This document shows, in pieces, positions 16,832 through 24,687 of a DNA stretch of 64,000 nt (position 1 is its first letter; each line of letters opens with the position of its first letter). The DNA is from Thiohalophilus sp. (GTDB lineage Bacteria; Pseudomonadota; Gammaproteobacteria; UBA6429; Thiohalophilaceae). The stretch is taken from NCBI RefSeq assembly GCF_034521165.1, contig NZ_JAXHMV010000010.1:107868-171867 (forward strand), written 5' to 3'. A program made the position numbers and the translations under genes. Below the pieces are notes generated by a model. The model did no database searches. It was not told where the DNA came from and saw nothing but the letters and a program-made list of their open reading frames with translations.

Positions 16832-18254
16832 GCATTATCGTCGCGAGGAATATCGCCTGGCCAGTGCCGCGCGCGGCGGTCTGTTGTATATGCAGGGCGT
16901 TGGGAATGTTGCCTTCGGTGATCGGGTGCAGATCCGCAACCGTAACGGGCAACTGCGCAATGGCCAGGTGATTCGCAGCTCGCCCGACGTGGTCCTGATC
17001 CAGGTCTTTGAAGGGACCGATAATTTAAATCTGGAAGATACCTGGGTGCGGTTTCTGGACAGGCCGTTCGAAATCGCTCTGTCGCCGGACGTGCTGGGCC
17101 GGGTCTTCAACGGCATCGGGGAGCCGCGCGACGAGCGGCCGCCGCTGGTCTCCCGTCAGCGCTGGAACGTGAATGGCGCTCCGACCAATCCGGCGGCCCG
17201 GGCGTATCCGCGTGAGTTTATCCAGACCGGGATTTCCGCGATCGACGGGCTGAACTCGCTGGTGCGGGGCCAGAAGCTGCCGATTTTTTCCGGCTCCGGT
17301 CTGCCGCATAACCGGCTGGCCGCCCAGATCGTCCGCCAGGCCCAGTTACCCGGCGAGGAATCGCGGTTTGCCATCGTGTTTGCCGCCATGGGCGTCTCCT
17401 ATGCCGATGCGCGTTATTTTCATACCCAGTTCGAGCAGAGCGGGGTTCTCGGGCGGGTGGTGATGTTCATCAACCGGGCGGATGATCCCCCCATCGAACG
17501 GCTGATCCTGCCGCGCACGGCGCTGACCGCGGCCGAATACCTGGCCTATGAAATGGACATGCACGTGCTGGTGGTGATGACCGACATGATTCACTATGCC
17601 GAGGCGTTGCGCGAGGTGGCTACCGCCAAGGGCGATGTGCCGGCGCGCAAGGGGTATCCCGGCTATCTCTATTCGGATCTGGCCGAGCTGTATGAACGCG
17701 CCGGACGCATTCGAAACCGGGCCGGTTCGATCACGCTGCTCCCCGTGGTCAGCATGCCCTCCGATGATATTACCCATCCGATCCCGGATCTGACCGGCTA
17801 TATCACCGAGGGCCAGATCGTCTTGAGCCGTGAGCTGCACAATCAGGGAGTTTATCCGCCGATCAATATTTCACCTTCCCTGTCACGCCTGATGAAAGAT
17901 GGGATTGGCAAGAACGATACCCGCGACGATCATCCGCGGGTCGCCAGTCAGTTATACGCCGTCTATGCCCGGGCGCTGGAGGTACGTAACCTGGCCTCGA
18001 TCATCGGTCCCGAAGAGCTCAGCGAGCTGGATCAGGAGTATCTGCATTTTGCCGAACAATTCGAACAACGCTTTATCGGCCAGGGCGAAGAGCAGAGCCG
18101 CTCCATCATCGAGACACTGGATCTTGCCTGGGAGTTACTGTCACTGTTACCGGCCGACAGTCTGAACCGGGTCAGTGATGCGGATCTCGACAAGTATCAT
18201 CACTGGAGCCGTTCGTCGCAAAATCAGGCCAGAACGGCCCAGGAGGGCGAATAA
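16824..18254 (+). CDS. V/A-type ATPase regulatory subunit B
   Basis: A 476-aa non-catalytic subunit. I choose ATG 16824 (MSEHYRREEYRLA) over the earlier in-frame 16764, which lies inside the A gene. No Walker A loop is present: the equivalent place reads FSGSGLPHNRLAAQI, as in B subunits. AAMGVSYADARYF and PARKGYPGYLYSDLAELYERAGR are family signatures. The end shares a base with the subunit D start. Confidence 0.97.
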   Translation: MSEHYRREEYRLASAARGGLLYMQGVGNVAFGDRVQIRNRNGQLRNGQVIRSSPDVVLIQVFEGTDNLNLEDTWVRFLDRPFEIALSPDVLGRVFNGIGEPRDERPPLVSRQRWNVNGAPTNPAARAYPREFIQTGISAIDGLNSLVRGQKLPIFSGSGLPHNRLAAQIVRQAQLPGEESRFAIVFAAMGVSYADARYFHTQFEQSGVLGRVVMFINRADDPPIERLILPRTALTAAEYLAYEMDMHVLVVMTDMIHYAEALREVATAKGDVPARKGYPGYLYSDLAELYERAGRIRNRAGSITLLPVVSMPSDDITHPIPDLTGYITEGQIVLSRELHNQGVYPPINISPSLSRLMKDGIGKNDTRDDHPRVASQLYAVYARALEVRNLASIIGPEELSELDQEYLHFAEQFEQRFIGQGEEQSRSIIETLDLAWELLSLLPADSLNRVSDADLDKYHHWSRSSQNQARTAQEGE

Positions 18255-18877
18255 TGCCGGCACGTTTCAAAGTGGCCCCGACCAAAAACAACCTGTTGCA
18301 ACTGCAGCAGCAGGTCAGGTTTCTGGACAAGGGTTACAGCCTGCTGGAACGCAAGCGCGAATTATTGACCCGGCTGGTCTATGAACGCCTGGCCAATTAC
18401 CGCAAGCTGCGCAAGCAGAGCAAGGCATTGCTGAAACAGGCCTATCACTCCCTGGCCATTACCCATATGCGTATGGGGCGGGCGCAATTCAAGCAGACCA
18501 CGCTGGGGATCCAGCCGGCGATTGAATTGCAGATTCTGCCAATGAGCAGTCTGGGTGTGCAGTACCTTTCTGTTAGCGCGAAAAAACGGCCTTTTCAACC
18601 TCTGGGCTTGTTCGGCACCGATGCCAGCTTCGATCAGACCCGCCAGTTGATGACGGAATTGGCACTGGTGCTGGTTCAACTCGGGGAGGCCGAAACCGCA
18701 TTGCGTCGCCTGCTGGTCGAGCAACGCAAGACCCAGAAACGGGTGAACGCGCTCAAATACAATGTCATTCCCCGCTATCAAGATACGATCCGGTATATCG
18801 AATCAACGCTGGAAGAAGAGGAGCGCACCACGTTGTTTCAGATTCAGTTGTTGCAGAACAAACAGCACCAGAGTTGA
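18254..18877 (+). CDS. V/A-type ATPase central-stalk subunit D
   Basis: A 207-aa mostly helical protein beginning PARFKVAPTKNNLLQLQQQV, close to the family N-terminal motif (PTKxxLxxLKxxLxxAxxGxxLLKxKR). The C-terminal helix has RRVNALKYNVIPRY-like sequence (KRVNALKYNVIPRY), which is strongly conserved. It forms the rotor shaft with F. It is the last gene of the nine-gene operon; the antiporter gene follows after 155 nt. Confidence 0.92.
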   Translation: MPARFKVAPTKNNLLQLQQQVRFLDKGYSLLERKRELLTRLVYERLANYRKLRKQSKALLKQAYHSLAITHMRMGRAQFKQTTLGIQPAIELQILPMSSLGVQYLSVSAKKRPFQPLGLFGTDASFDQTRQLMTELALVLVQLGEAETALRRLLVEQRKTQKRVNALKYNVIPRYQDTIRYIESTLEEEERTTLFQIQLLQNKQHQS

Positions 18878-19032
18878 TGGCAGGAGCGTCCAGTAAACGC
18901 CCCGGCCTTGCGCACGCTGAAAATTTATCCAGAGAGTCCCCGCGTTTATGAAAAGTCTTCGTGTGGTAAGATACTGCTATCGGCCTTACTTTCGAAACTG
19001 TTCCGAACTCCCGACACGAGCCAACGGTATAA

Positions 19033-20739
19033 ATGGAACTGCTAAATCACCTTTTATCAATCGCCGCATTGCTGTTATTCGGCAGCATCGTGGTCAGTTC
19101 CATTTCGGCACGGGTTGGCGCTCCCTTGCTCCTGATCTTTTTGATCGTGGGCATGCTTGGCGGCAAAGAGGGACCCGGAAACCTGGTGTTTGATGATGTC
19201 GGTACCGCCTATCTTATCGGTTCGGTGGCACTGGGCATTATTCTTTTAAACGGTGGTTTACACACCAAATTTGAAAGTTTCCGGGTTGGGTTGCGTCCGG
19301 CATTGAGCCTGGCAACAGTCGGGGTGTTGATCACCAGTGGTCTGGTGGGGCTGGCGGCCGCCTGGATTTTTGAACTGCACTGGATGCAGGGCATGCTGCT
19401 GGGCGCCATTATCGGTTCCACCGATGCGGCAGCGGTCTTCTCCCTGTTACACGCCCGGGGGATGAATATCGAGCGCCGGGTAGGGGCCACGCTGGAGATC
19501 GAGTCGGGCAGTAATGACCCGATGGCCATCTTTCTCACTATTGTGCTGATTGAGCTGATCCAGACCCAGCAGCCGTTGATGAGCTGGGATGTATTGCTCT
19601 CGTTTTTCATACAGATGGGTATTGGCGCCCTGGCGGGCGTGCTGGGCGCGCGTCTGCTGGGCTTTATGATCAACCATTTGACGCTGGCCAACGGATTGTA
19701 TCCTCTGCTGGTGACCAGTGGCGGCTTGCTGATCTTTGCCCTGAGTAACAGCCTGGGCGGTAGTGGTTTTCTGGCCATCTATCTGGTTGGCGTGGTTCTG
19801 GGTAATCGCAAGCTGCATGCCGGACAGAATATTCTGCGTGTGCATGACGGGCTGGCCTGGCTCAGCCAGATCGGTATGTTCCTGATTCTGGGATTACTGG
19901 TGACGCCTTCCGATCTCTATCCGGTTGCCTGGCACGCCCTTTTGATCGCGCTGGTGCTGATCTTTATCGCGCGTCCGCTGGCGGTGTTGCTGTGCCTGTT
20001 GCCGTTTCGCTTTGCCTGGCGTGAGCTGGTCTATATTGCCTGGGTCGGGTTACGTGGGGCGGTACCGATTATTCTGGCCCTGTTCCCGTTACTGGCGGGC
20101 CTGGAGCAGGCCGATCTCTATTTCAATGTGGCATTTTTCGTGGTGCTGGTCTCCTTGTTATTGCAGGGCTGGACCGTGGCGCCCGTGGCACGCGGGTTAC
20201 GACTGGATATTCCGCCGGGACCTGAACCGGTTATGCAGATCGATACCCTGATACCGGGGCATCCTGAATGTGAAATTCTGGTTTACCACCTGGGTCGTAA
20301 CAGTCCGTTACGGGATCGTTCGCCCGATTACTTTATTTTACCGGGGACGGCACGCCTGACCTCGGTAATACGTGGCGGGATTTCCTACGATGCGAAAGAT
20401 ATCGACCGATTTGCAGTCAACGATTATGTCCACATTCTGGCCGCCAGTGAGGAAGTGGATCAGATAAACCGGCTGTTTACCACGCTGGAGTACGCTGCGG
20501 ATCATCAATTCTTTGGCGATTTTGTTCTCGACCCCGGCGCCAAACTGTGCGACCTGTCGATGGCCTATGGCGTCTCGGTGCCCGAGCAATGCGACACGCT
20601 GACTGTTGGGGAATATCTGGCGCAACAGTTTCGCAACAAACCGGTAGTCGGAGATCGGGCCCGACTGGATAAAGTTGAATTAATCGTGCTGGAGATCGAA
20701 CAGGGCAAAATTGTCAAAGTGGGTCTGAAAATTTCATAA
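19033..20739 (+). CDS. cvrA: CvrA/NhaP2-type K+/H+ antiporter with cytosolic TrkA_C domain
   Basis: A 568-aa CPA1-type cation/proton antiporter. About twelve membrane helices occupy residues 1-390, including GAIIGSTDAAAVFSLL with its conserved acidic ion-binding residue and a GSNDPMAIF segment typical of NhaP/CvrA. A cytosolic tail follows, with a TrkA_C-like domain (about 400-485) and a CorC/HlyC-like domain at the end. The length matches E. coli CvrA (578 aa). It sits directly after the V-type ATPase operon in the same direction, so a joint role in ion and pH balance is plausible, but that is inference. K+ versus Na+ specificity cannot be read from sequence. Confidence 0.88.
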   Translation: MELLNHLLSIAALLLFGSIVVSSISARVGAPLLLIFLIVGMLGGKEGPGNLVFDDVGTAYLIGSVALGIILLNGGLHTKFESFRVGLRPALSLATVGVLITSGLVGLAAAWIFELHWMQGMLLGAIIGSTDAAAVFSLLHARGMNIERRVGATLEIESGSNDPMAIFLTIVLIELIQTQQPLMSWDVLLSFFIQMGIGALAGVLGARLLGFMINHLTLANGLYPLLVTSGGLLIFALSNSLGGSGFLAIYLVGVVLGNRKLHAGQNILRVHDGLAWLSQIGMFLILGLLVTPSDLYPVAWHALLIALVLIFIARPLAVLLCLLPFRFAWRELVYIAWVGLRGAVPIILALFPLLAGLEQADLYFNVAFFVVLVSLLLQGWTVAPVARGLRLDIPPGPEPVMQIDTLIPGHPECEILVYHLGRNSPLRDRSPDYFILPGTARLTSVIRGGISYDAKDIDRFAVNDYVHILAASEEVDQINRLFTTLEYAADHQFFGDFVLDPGAKLCDLSMAYGVSVPEQCDTLTVGEYLAQQFRNKPVVGDRARLDKVELIVLEIEQGKIVKVGLKIS

Positions 20740-20847
20740 ATTTATGCATTCTGCCGCCTGATTCGATTAAGGACGTTCCCGGGGCAAACCGGGAAGTCGC
20801 GTTTGACTTGAAAAGCGTCTGACGATTGTGGTTCAATTCACTGTTTG

Positions 20848-20923
20848 GGGCCGTTAGCTCAGTTGGTAGAGCAGGAGACTCTTAATCTCTTGGTCGAAGG
20901 TTCGAGTCCTTCACGGCCCACCA
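20848..20923 (+). tRNA. tRNA-Lys(CTT)
   Basis: A 76-nt cloverleaf with encoded CCA. Acceptor GGGCCGT pairs with ACGGCCC. The anticodon arm GGAGA-CTCTTAA-TCTCT gives anticodon CTT, and the T arm carries GGTTCGAGTCC. It reads AAG codons. No gene lies between it and the next tRNA. Confidence 0.95.
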
Positions 20924-21005
20924 GTACCTGCCGATTGTCCCCGCACCGCGCACGGATTACACCTCCATCCACGGTCTTCTGTATAATCCCCCCTGATGTG
21001 CATTC

Positions 21006-21090
21006 GCGGAAGTGGTGAAATTGGTATACACGCAGGTTTTAGGTACCTGTGCCGCAAGGCGTGTGGGTTCGAGTCCCACCTTCCGCACCA
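21006..21090 (+). tRNA. tRNA-Leu(TAG)
   Basis: An 85-nt class II tRNA with a long variable arm and encoded CCA. Acceptor GCGGAAG pairs with CTTCCGC. The anticodon loop TTTAGGT gives TAG. It lies 58 nt upstream of tig. Confidence 0.95.
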
Positions 21091-21147
21091 GCTGTTGAAA
21101 GGTTTTAACTGTCTGAATTTAAAGAACTAAATGACGAGGTCAAACAC

Positions 21148-22461
21148 ATGCAAGTCTCTGTAGAAGCCACCGGGGGTCTGGAACGCCGGATGACAGTCAA
21201 CGTCGACGAGGAGCAAATCGCCTCGGCGGTCGACGATCGGCTCAAAAATATGACCCACACCGTCAAGCTCAAGGGCTTCCGCAAGGGCAAGGTACCGTTC
21301 AAAGTGGTCAAGCAGCATTACGGCAAGCAGGTGCGTGATGAAGTGGTGGGCGAAGTCGTGCAATCCACCTTTTATGAGGCGGTCAGCCAGGAAAAACTGC
21401 AGCCGGCCGGGAACCCGAATTTTGACGATTTGAAAAACGAGCCGGGTCAGGGGCTGGCCTATACCGCCACCTTTGAAATCTATCCCGACGTCGAACTGGC
21501 CCCGATGGCCGAGCAGACCGTGGAAAAACCGGTGGCCGAGATCGGCGAGGCGGATATCGACAAGATGATCGAAACCATCCGCAAGCAGAACGTCAGCTGG
21601 CAGCCGGTGGAGCGCGAGGCCAAAGAGGGCGATCGGATCACGCTCGACTTCAAGGGCATGGTCGATGGCGAAGCCTTTGAGGGCGGCAGTGGCGAAGGCA
21701 TGCAGGTCGAACTGGGCGCCGGCCGCATGATTCCCGGTTTCGAGGACGGGCTGATGGGGGGCAAAGCCGGTGAAGACCGGACCCTGAACGTCACTTTTCC
21801 CGACAATTATCACGTCGAGACGCTGGCCGGCAAAGCAGCGGTATTTGAAACACATATAAATAGTGTCGAGGAAGCGGTGTTGCCCGAGGTGGATGCCGAG
21901 TTCGCGAAGAAACTGGGCGTGGAAAGCGGCGACCTGAGCGAGATGCGCAATGAAGTGCGCGCCAACATGCAACGCGAGCTGGACGACCGTCTGCGGGCCA
22001 GGCTCAAGGACGCGGTGATCGAAACCCTGCTGGCGGCCAACCCGATCGATGTGCCCAAATCCCTGGTCGAAAACGAGGAACGGACGCTGTTACAGCAGAT
22101 GCTGCAGAACCTGGCTAGCCAGGGCATGCAACAGCAGGATCTGTCCGGGCTTAACCCGGAGATGTTCCGCGAGCAGGCTGAAAAGCGCGTGACACTGGGG
22201 CTGATTATGTCGGAGATCGTCAAGGCCAATGACCTCAAGGTGGAACCGGAGCAGGTCAAGGCGCGCATCCAGGCGATCGCCGCCCCTTACGAACATCCCG
22301 AAGAAGTGGTCAAATGGTACCAGTCCGATCGCCAGCGCCTGAGTGAAATCGAATCGCTGGTCTTCGAGGACCAGGTCGTCGACTGGGTGGTCGATCAGGC
22401 CAAAGTGGTTGAGAAACCGGTCTCATTTGATGAAATAATGACGTCCGAAAACGCGAAATAA
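21148..22461 (+). CDS. tig: trigger factor
   Basis: A 437-aa ribosome-associated chaperone with peptidyl-prolyl isomerase activity. The N-terminal ribosome-docking signature GFRKGKVP is at about residues 44-51. A FKBP-type domain spans about 155-245 (GDRITLDFKGMVDGEAFEGG) and the helical chaperone domain follows. It is placed before clpP-clpX-lon as in E. coli. Confidence 0.97.
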   Translation: MQVSVEATGGLERRMTVNVDEEQIASAVDDRLKNMTHTVKLKGFRKGKVPFKVVKQHYGKQVRDEVVGEVVQSTFYEAVSQEKLQPAGNPNFDDLKNEPGQGLAYTATFEIYPDVELAPMAEQTVEKPVAEIGEADIDKMIETIRKQNVSWQPVEREAKEGDRITLDFKGMVDGEAFEGGSGEGMQVELGAGRMIPGFEDGLMGGKAGEDRTLNVTFPDNYHVETLAGKAAVFETHINSVEEAVLPEVDAEFAKKLGVESGDLSEMRNEVRANMQRELDDRLRARLKDAVIETLLAANPIDVPKSLVENEERTLLQQMLQNLASQGMQQQDLSGLNPEMFREQAEKRVTLGLIMSEIVKANDLKVEPEQVKARIQAIAAPYEHPEEVVKWYQSDRQRLSEIESLVFEDQVVDWVVDQAKVVEKPVSFDEIMTSENAK

Positions 22462-22490
22462 CAAGCTAGCAGCTTAAAGGATAGGTAGTC

Positions 22491-23126
22491 GTGACCGATA
22501 ATCATAGCAAGCACACCGATACCGTGGCCCAGATGGTGCCGATGGTGGTTGAGCAGACCTCGCGCGGCGAGCGCGCTTATGACATCTATTCACGTTTGCT
22601 CAAGGAGCGGGTGATTTTTGTGGTGGGGCAGGTCGAGGATCATATGGCCAACCTGGTCGTGGCCCAGCTGTTGTTCCTCGAATCCGAAAATCCGGACAAG
22701 GATATCCACCTGTATATCAATTCACCCGGGGGTTCGGTGACTGCTGGACTGTCGGTTTATGACACCATGCAGTTTATCAAGCCCGATGTGAGTACTATGT
22801 GTATTGGCCAGGCGGCCAGCATGGGCGCGGTCCTGCTGGCCGGCGGCGCGAAGGGCAAGCGCTTTGGTCTGCCGCATTCGCGGACCTTGATCCATCAGCC
22901 GCTGGGCGGTTTCCAGGGCCAGGCGTCGGATTTTGAGATCCACGCCAAGGAAATTCTGGATGTGCGCGAGCGCTTGAACCGGATTCTGGCCGAACATACC
23001 GGCCAGCCGCTGGAACAGATTCAGAAGGATACCGACCGGGATTTCTTCATGAGCGCGTCACAGTCGGTCGAGTACGGGCTGATTGATGAGGTCATGACCA
23101 ACCGGGACACAGGCTCGGACACATAG
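22491..23126 (+). CDS. clpP: ClpP protease subunit
   Basis: A 211-aa serine protease that forms the chamber served by ClpX. The nucleophile serine lies in GQAASMGAVLL, the histidine in PHSRTLIHQP, and the third catalytic residue follows in the DTDRDFFMS region. The start is GTG at 22491, preceded by AAAGGATAGG as ribosome-binding site. It lies 29 nt after tig. Confidence 0.97.
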   Translation: MTDNHSKHTDTVAQMVPMVVEQTSRGERAYDIYSRLLKERVIFVVGQVEDHMANLVVAQLLFLESENPDKDIHLYINSPGGSVTAGLSVYDTMQFIKPDVSTMCIGQAASMGAVLLAGGAKGKRFGLPHSRTLIHQPLGGFQGQASDFEIHAKEILDVRERLNRILAEHTGQPLEQIQKDTDRDFFMSASQSVEYGLIDEVMTNRDTGSDT

Positions 23127-23262
23127 ACCGGGTTTATGTCGGAGCGGGGCGCTAAAAGCCTGTTTGCAATAGGGCATTTAACTGTGCATTCGATACTTGA
23201 AAAATGCGTCAAATCGACGCATGGTATGAAGACAGTCAGCACACATATTTAGAGGTAGGGAC

Positions 23263-24546
23263 ATGAGTGACGACACAACCAATTCCGGTGATAACGGCAA
23301 GCTGTTGTACTGCTCTTTCTGCGGCAAGAGCCAGCACGAAGTACGCAAGCTTATCGCGGGTCCCTCCGTGTTTGTTTGTGACGAGTGTGTTGAGTTGTGC
23401 AATGACATCATTCGCGAGGAAGTCCAGGAGCAAAGCGGTACGGCGACCGGCAGCAAGCTGCCCACCCCGCACGAAATCCGTGACAAGCTCGACGAATACG
23501 TTATCGGCCAGGAACGCGCCAAGCGGGTGCTGGCGGTAGCGGTGTACAACCATTACAAGCGTCTGGAATCGGGGCAGAAAAAAGACGATGTGGAGCTGGC
23601 CAAGAGCAATATCCTGCTTATCGGGCCGACCGGCTGTGGCAAGACCCTGCTGGCCGAGACCCTGGCCCGGCTGCTGAACGTGCCGTTCACCATCGCCGAT
23701 GCCACCACCCTGACCGAGGCCGGTTACGTCGGCGAGGATGTGGAAAACATCATCCAGAAGTTGCTGCAAAAATGCGACTACGACGTCGAGAAGGCCCAGA
23801 CCGGGATTGTCTATATCGACGAAATCGACAAGATTTCCCGCAAGTCGGATAACCCCTCTATCACCCGCGACGTCTCCGGCGAGGGCGTGCAGCAGGCGCT
23901 GCTCAAGCTGATCGAAGGCACCGTGGCTTCCGTACCCCCGCAGGGCGGGCGCAAGCATCCGCAGCAGGAGTTCCTGCAGGTGGACACCGGCAATATCCTG
24001 TTTATCTGCGGCGGTGCTTTCTCCGGGCTGGACAAGATCATCCGCGATCGTTCCGAACGCGGCGGGATCGGTTTCGGTGCCGAGGTCAAGACCAAGCAGG
24101 AGAAGAAAAGCGCCAGCGAGGTGGTCAGCGAGGTCGAGCCCGAGGATCTGACCCGTTACGGTCTGATTCCCGAGTTCGTCGGTCGTCTGCCGGTCATCGC
24201 CACGCTCACCGAGCTGGACGAGGATGCGCTAATCCAGATCCTGACCGAACCCAAGAACGCCCTGACCAAGCAATATCAGAAGATGTTCGAACTGGAAGGG
24301 GCCGAGCTGGAATTCCGCGAATCCGCCCTCAAGGCCGTGGCCCACAAGGCCATGGAACGCAAGACCGGTGCGCGTGGTCTGCGCTCGATTCTGGAAGGTG
24401 TGCTGCTGGATACGATGTACGACCTGCCCTCGCTGGAGGATCTGAACAAAGTGGTCATCGATGATTCGGTGATTCGCCAGGAAGGCGACCCTCTGTTCAT
24501 TTACGAAAGTTCGGAGTCCTCCAGAGCGGCATCGGCTGAAGACTGA
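23263..24546 (+). CDS. clpX: ClpX AAA+ unfoldase
   Basis: A 427-aa ATPase that unfolds substrates for ClpP. It has an N-terminal zinc-binding domain (CSFCGKSQHEVRKLI and CDECVELC), Walker A GPTGCGKT, a Walker B VYIDEIDK, and the RGGIGFGA region containing the IGF loop that docks ClpP. The ATG start has AGAGGTAGGGAC upstream. The 136-nt gap to clpP contains ATGCGTC-AAATC-GACGCAT (hairpin near 23201-23219), which may be a terminator or operator remnant. Confidence 0.97.
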   Translation: MSDDTTNSGDNGKLLYCSFCGKSQHEVRKLIAGPSVFVCDECVELCNDIIREEVQEQSGTATGSKLPTPHEIRDKLDEYVIGQERAKRVLAVAVYNHYKRLESGQKKDDVELAKSNILLIGPTGCGKTLLAETLARLLNVPFTIADATTLTEAGYVGEDVENIIQKLLQKCDYDVEKAQTGIVYIDEIDKISRKSDNPSITRDVSGEGVQQALLKLIEGTVASVPPQGGRKHPQQEFLQVDTGNILFICGGAFSGLDKIIRDRSERGGIGFGAEVKTKQEKKSASEVVSEVEPEDLTRYGLIPEFVGRLPVIATLTELDEDALIQILTEPKNALTKQYQKMFELEGAELEFRESALKAVAHKAMERKTGARGLRSILEGVLLDTMYDLPSLEDLNKVVIDDSVIRQEGDPLFIYESSESSRAASAED

Positions 24547-24550
24547 AACG

Positions 24551-24582
24551 ATTAAGGGGTATTTCGATACCCCTTAATTTTT
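24551..24582 (+). terminator. intrinsic terminator after clpX
   Basis: The stem ATTAAGGGGTAT pairs with ATACCCCTTAAT across a short TTCG loop and is followed by a T tract (24578-24582). It starts 4 nt after the clpX stop and separates clpX from lon. Confidence 0.88.
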
Positions 24583-24687
24583 ATGGGCATGGAAAAATCG
24601 CCGGCGCCTGTTGAATTCCTGAGTATAGAACCCCAGATTAGCCTGTAACGGTCCCCGGGACCTCACGCAAACAAGAGATATCTGATT

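Noticed and set aside
21127..21972. 281-codon open frame opposite tig
   Set aside because: Shadow of tig; composition only, no family features and no ribosome-binding site.
23201..23219. Sigma32-type heat-shock promoter before clpX
   Set aside because: CTTGAAA is present upstream, but a CCCCAT-like -10 box at proper distance is not; only a small inverted repeat is clear.
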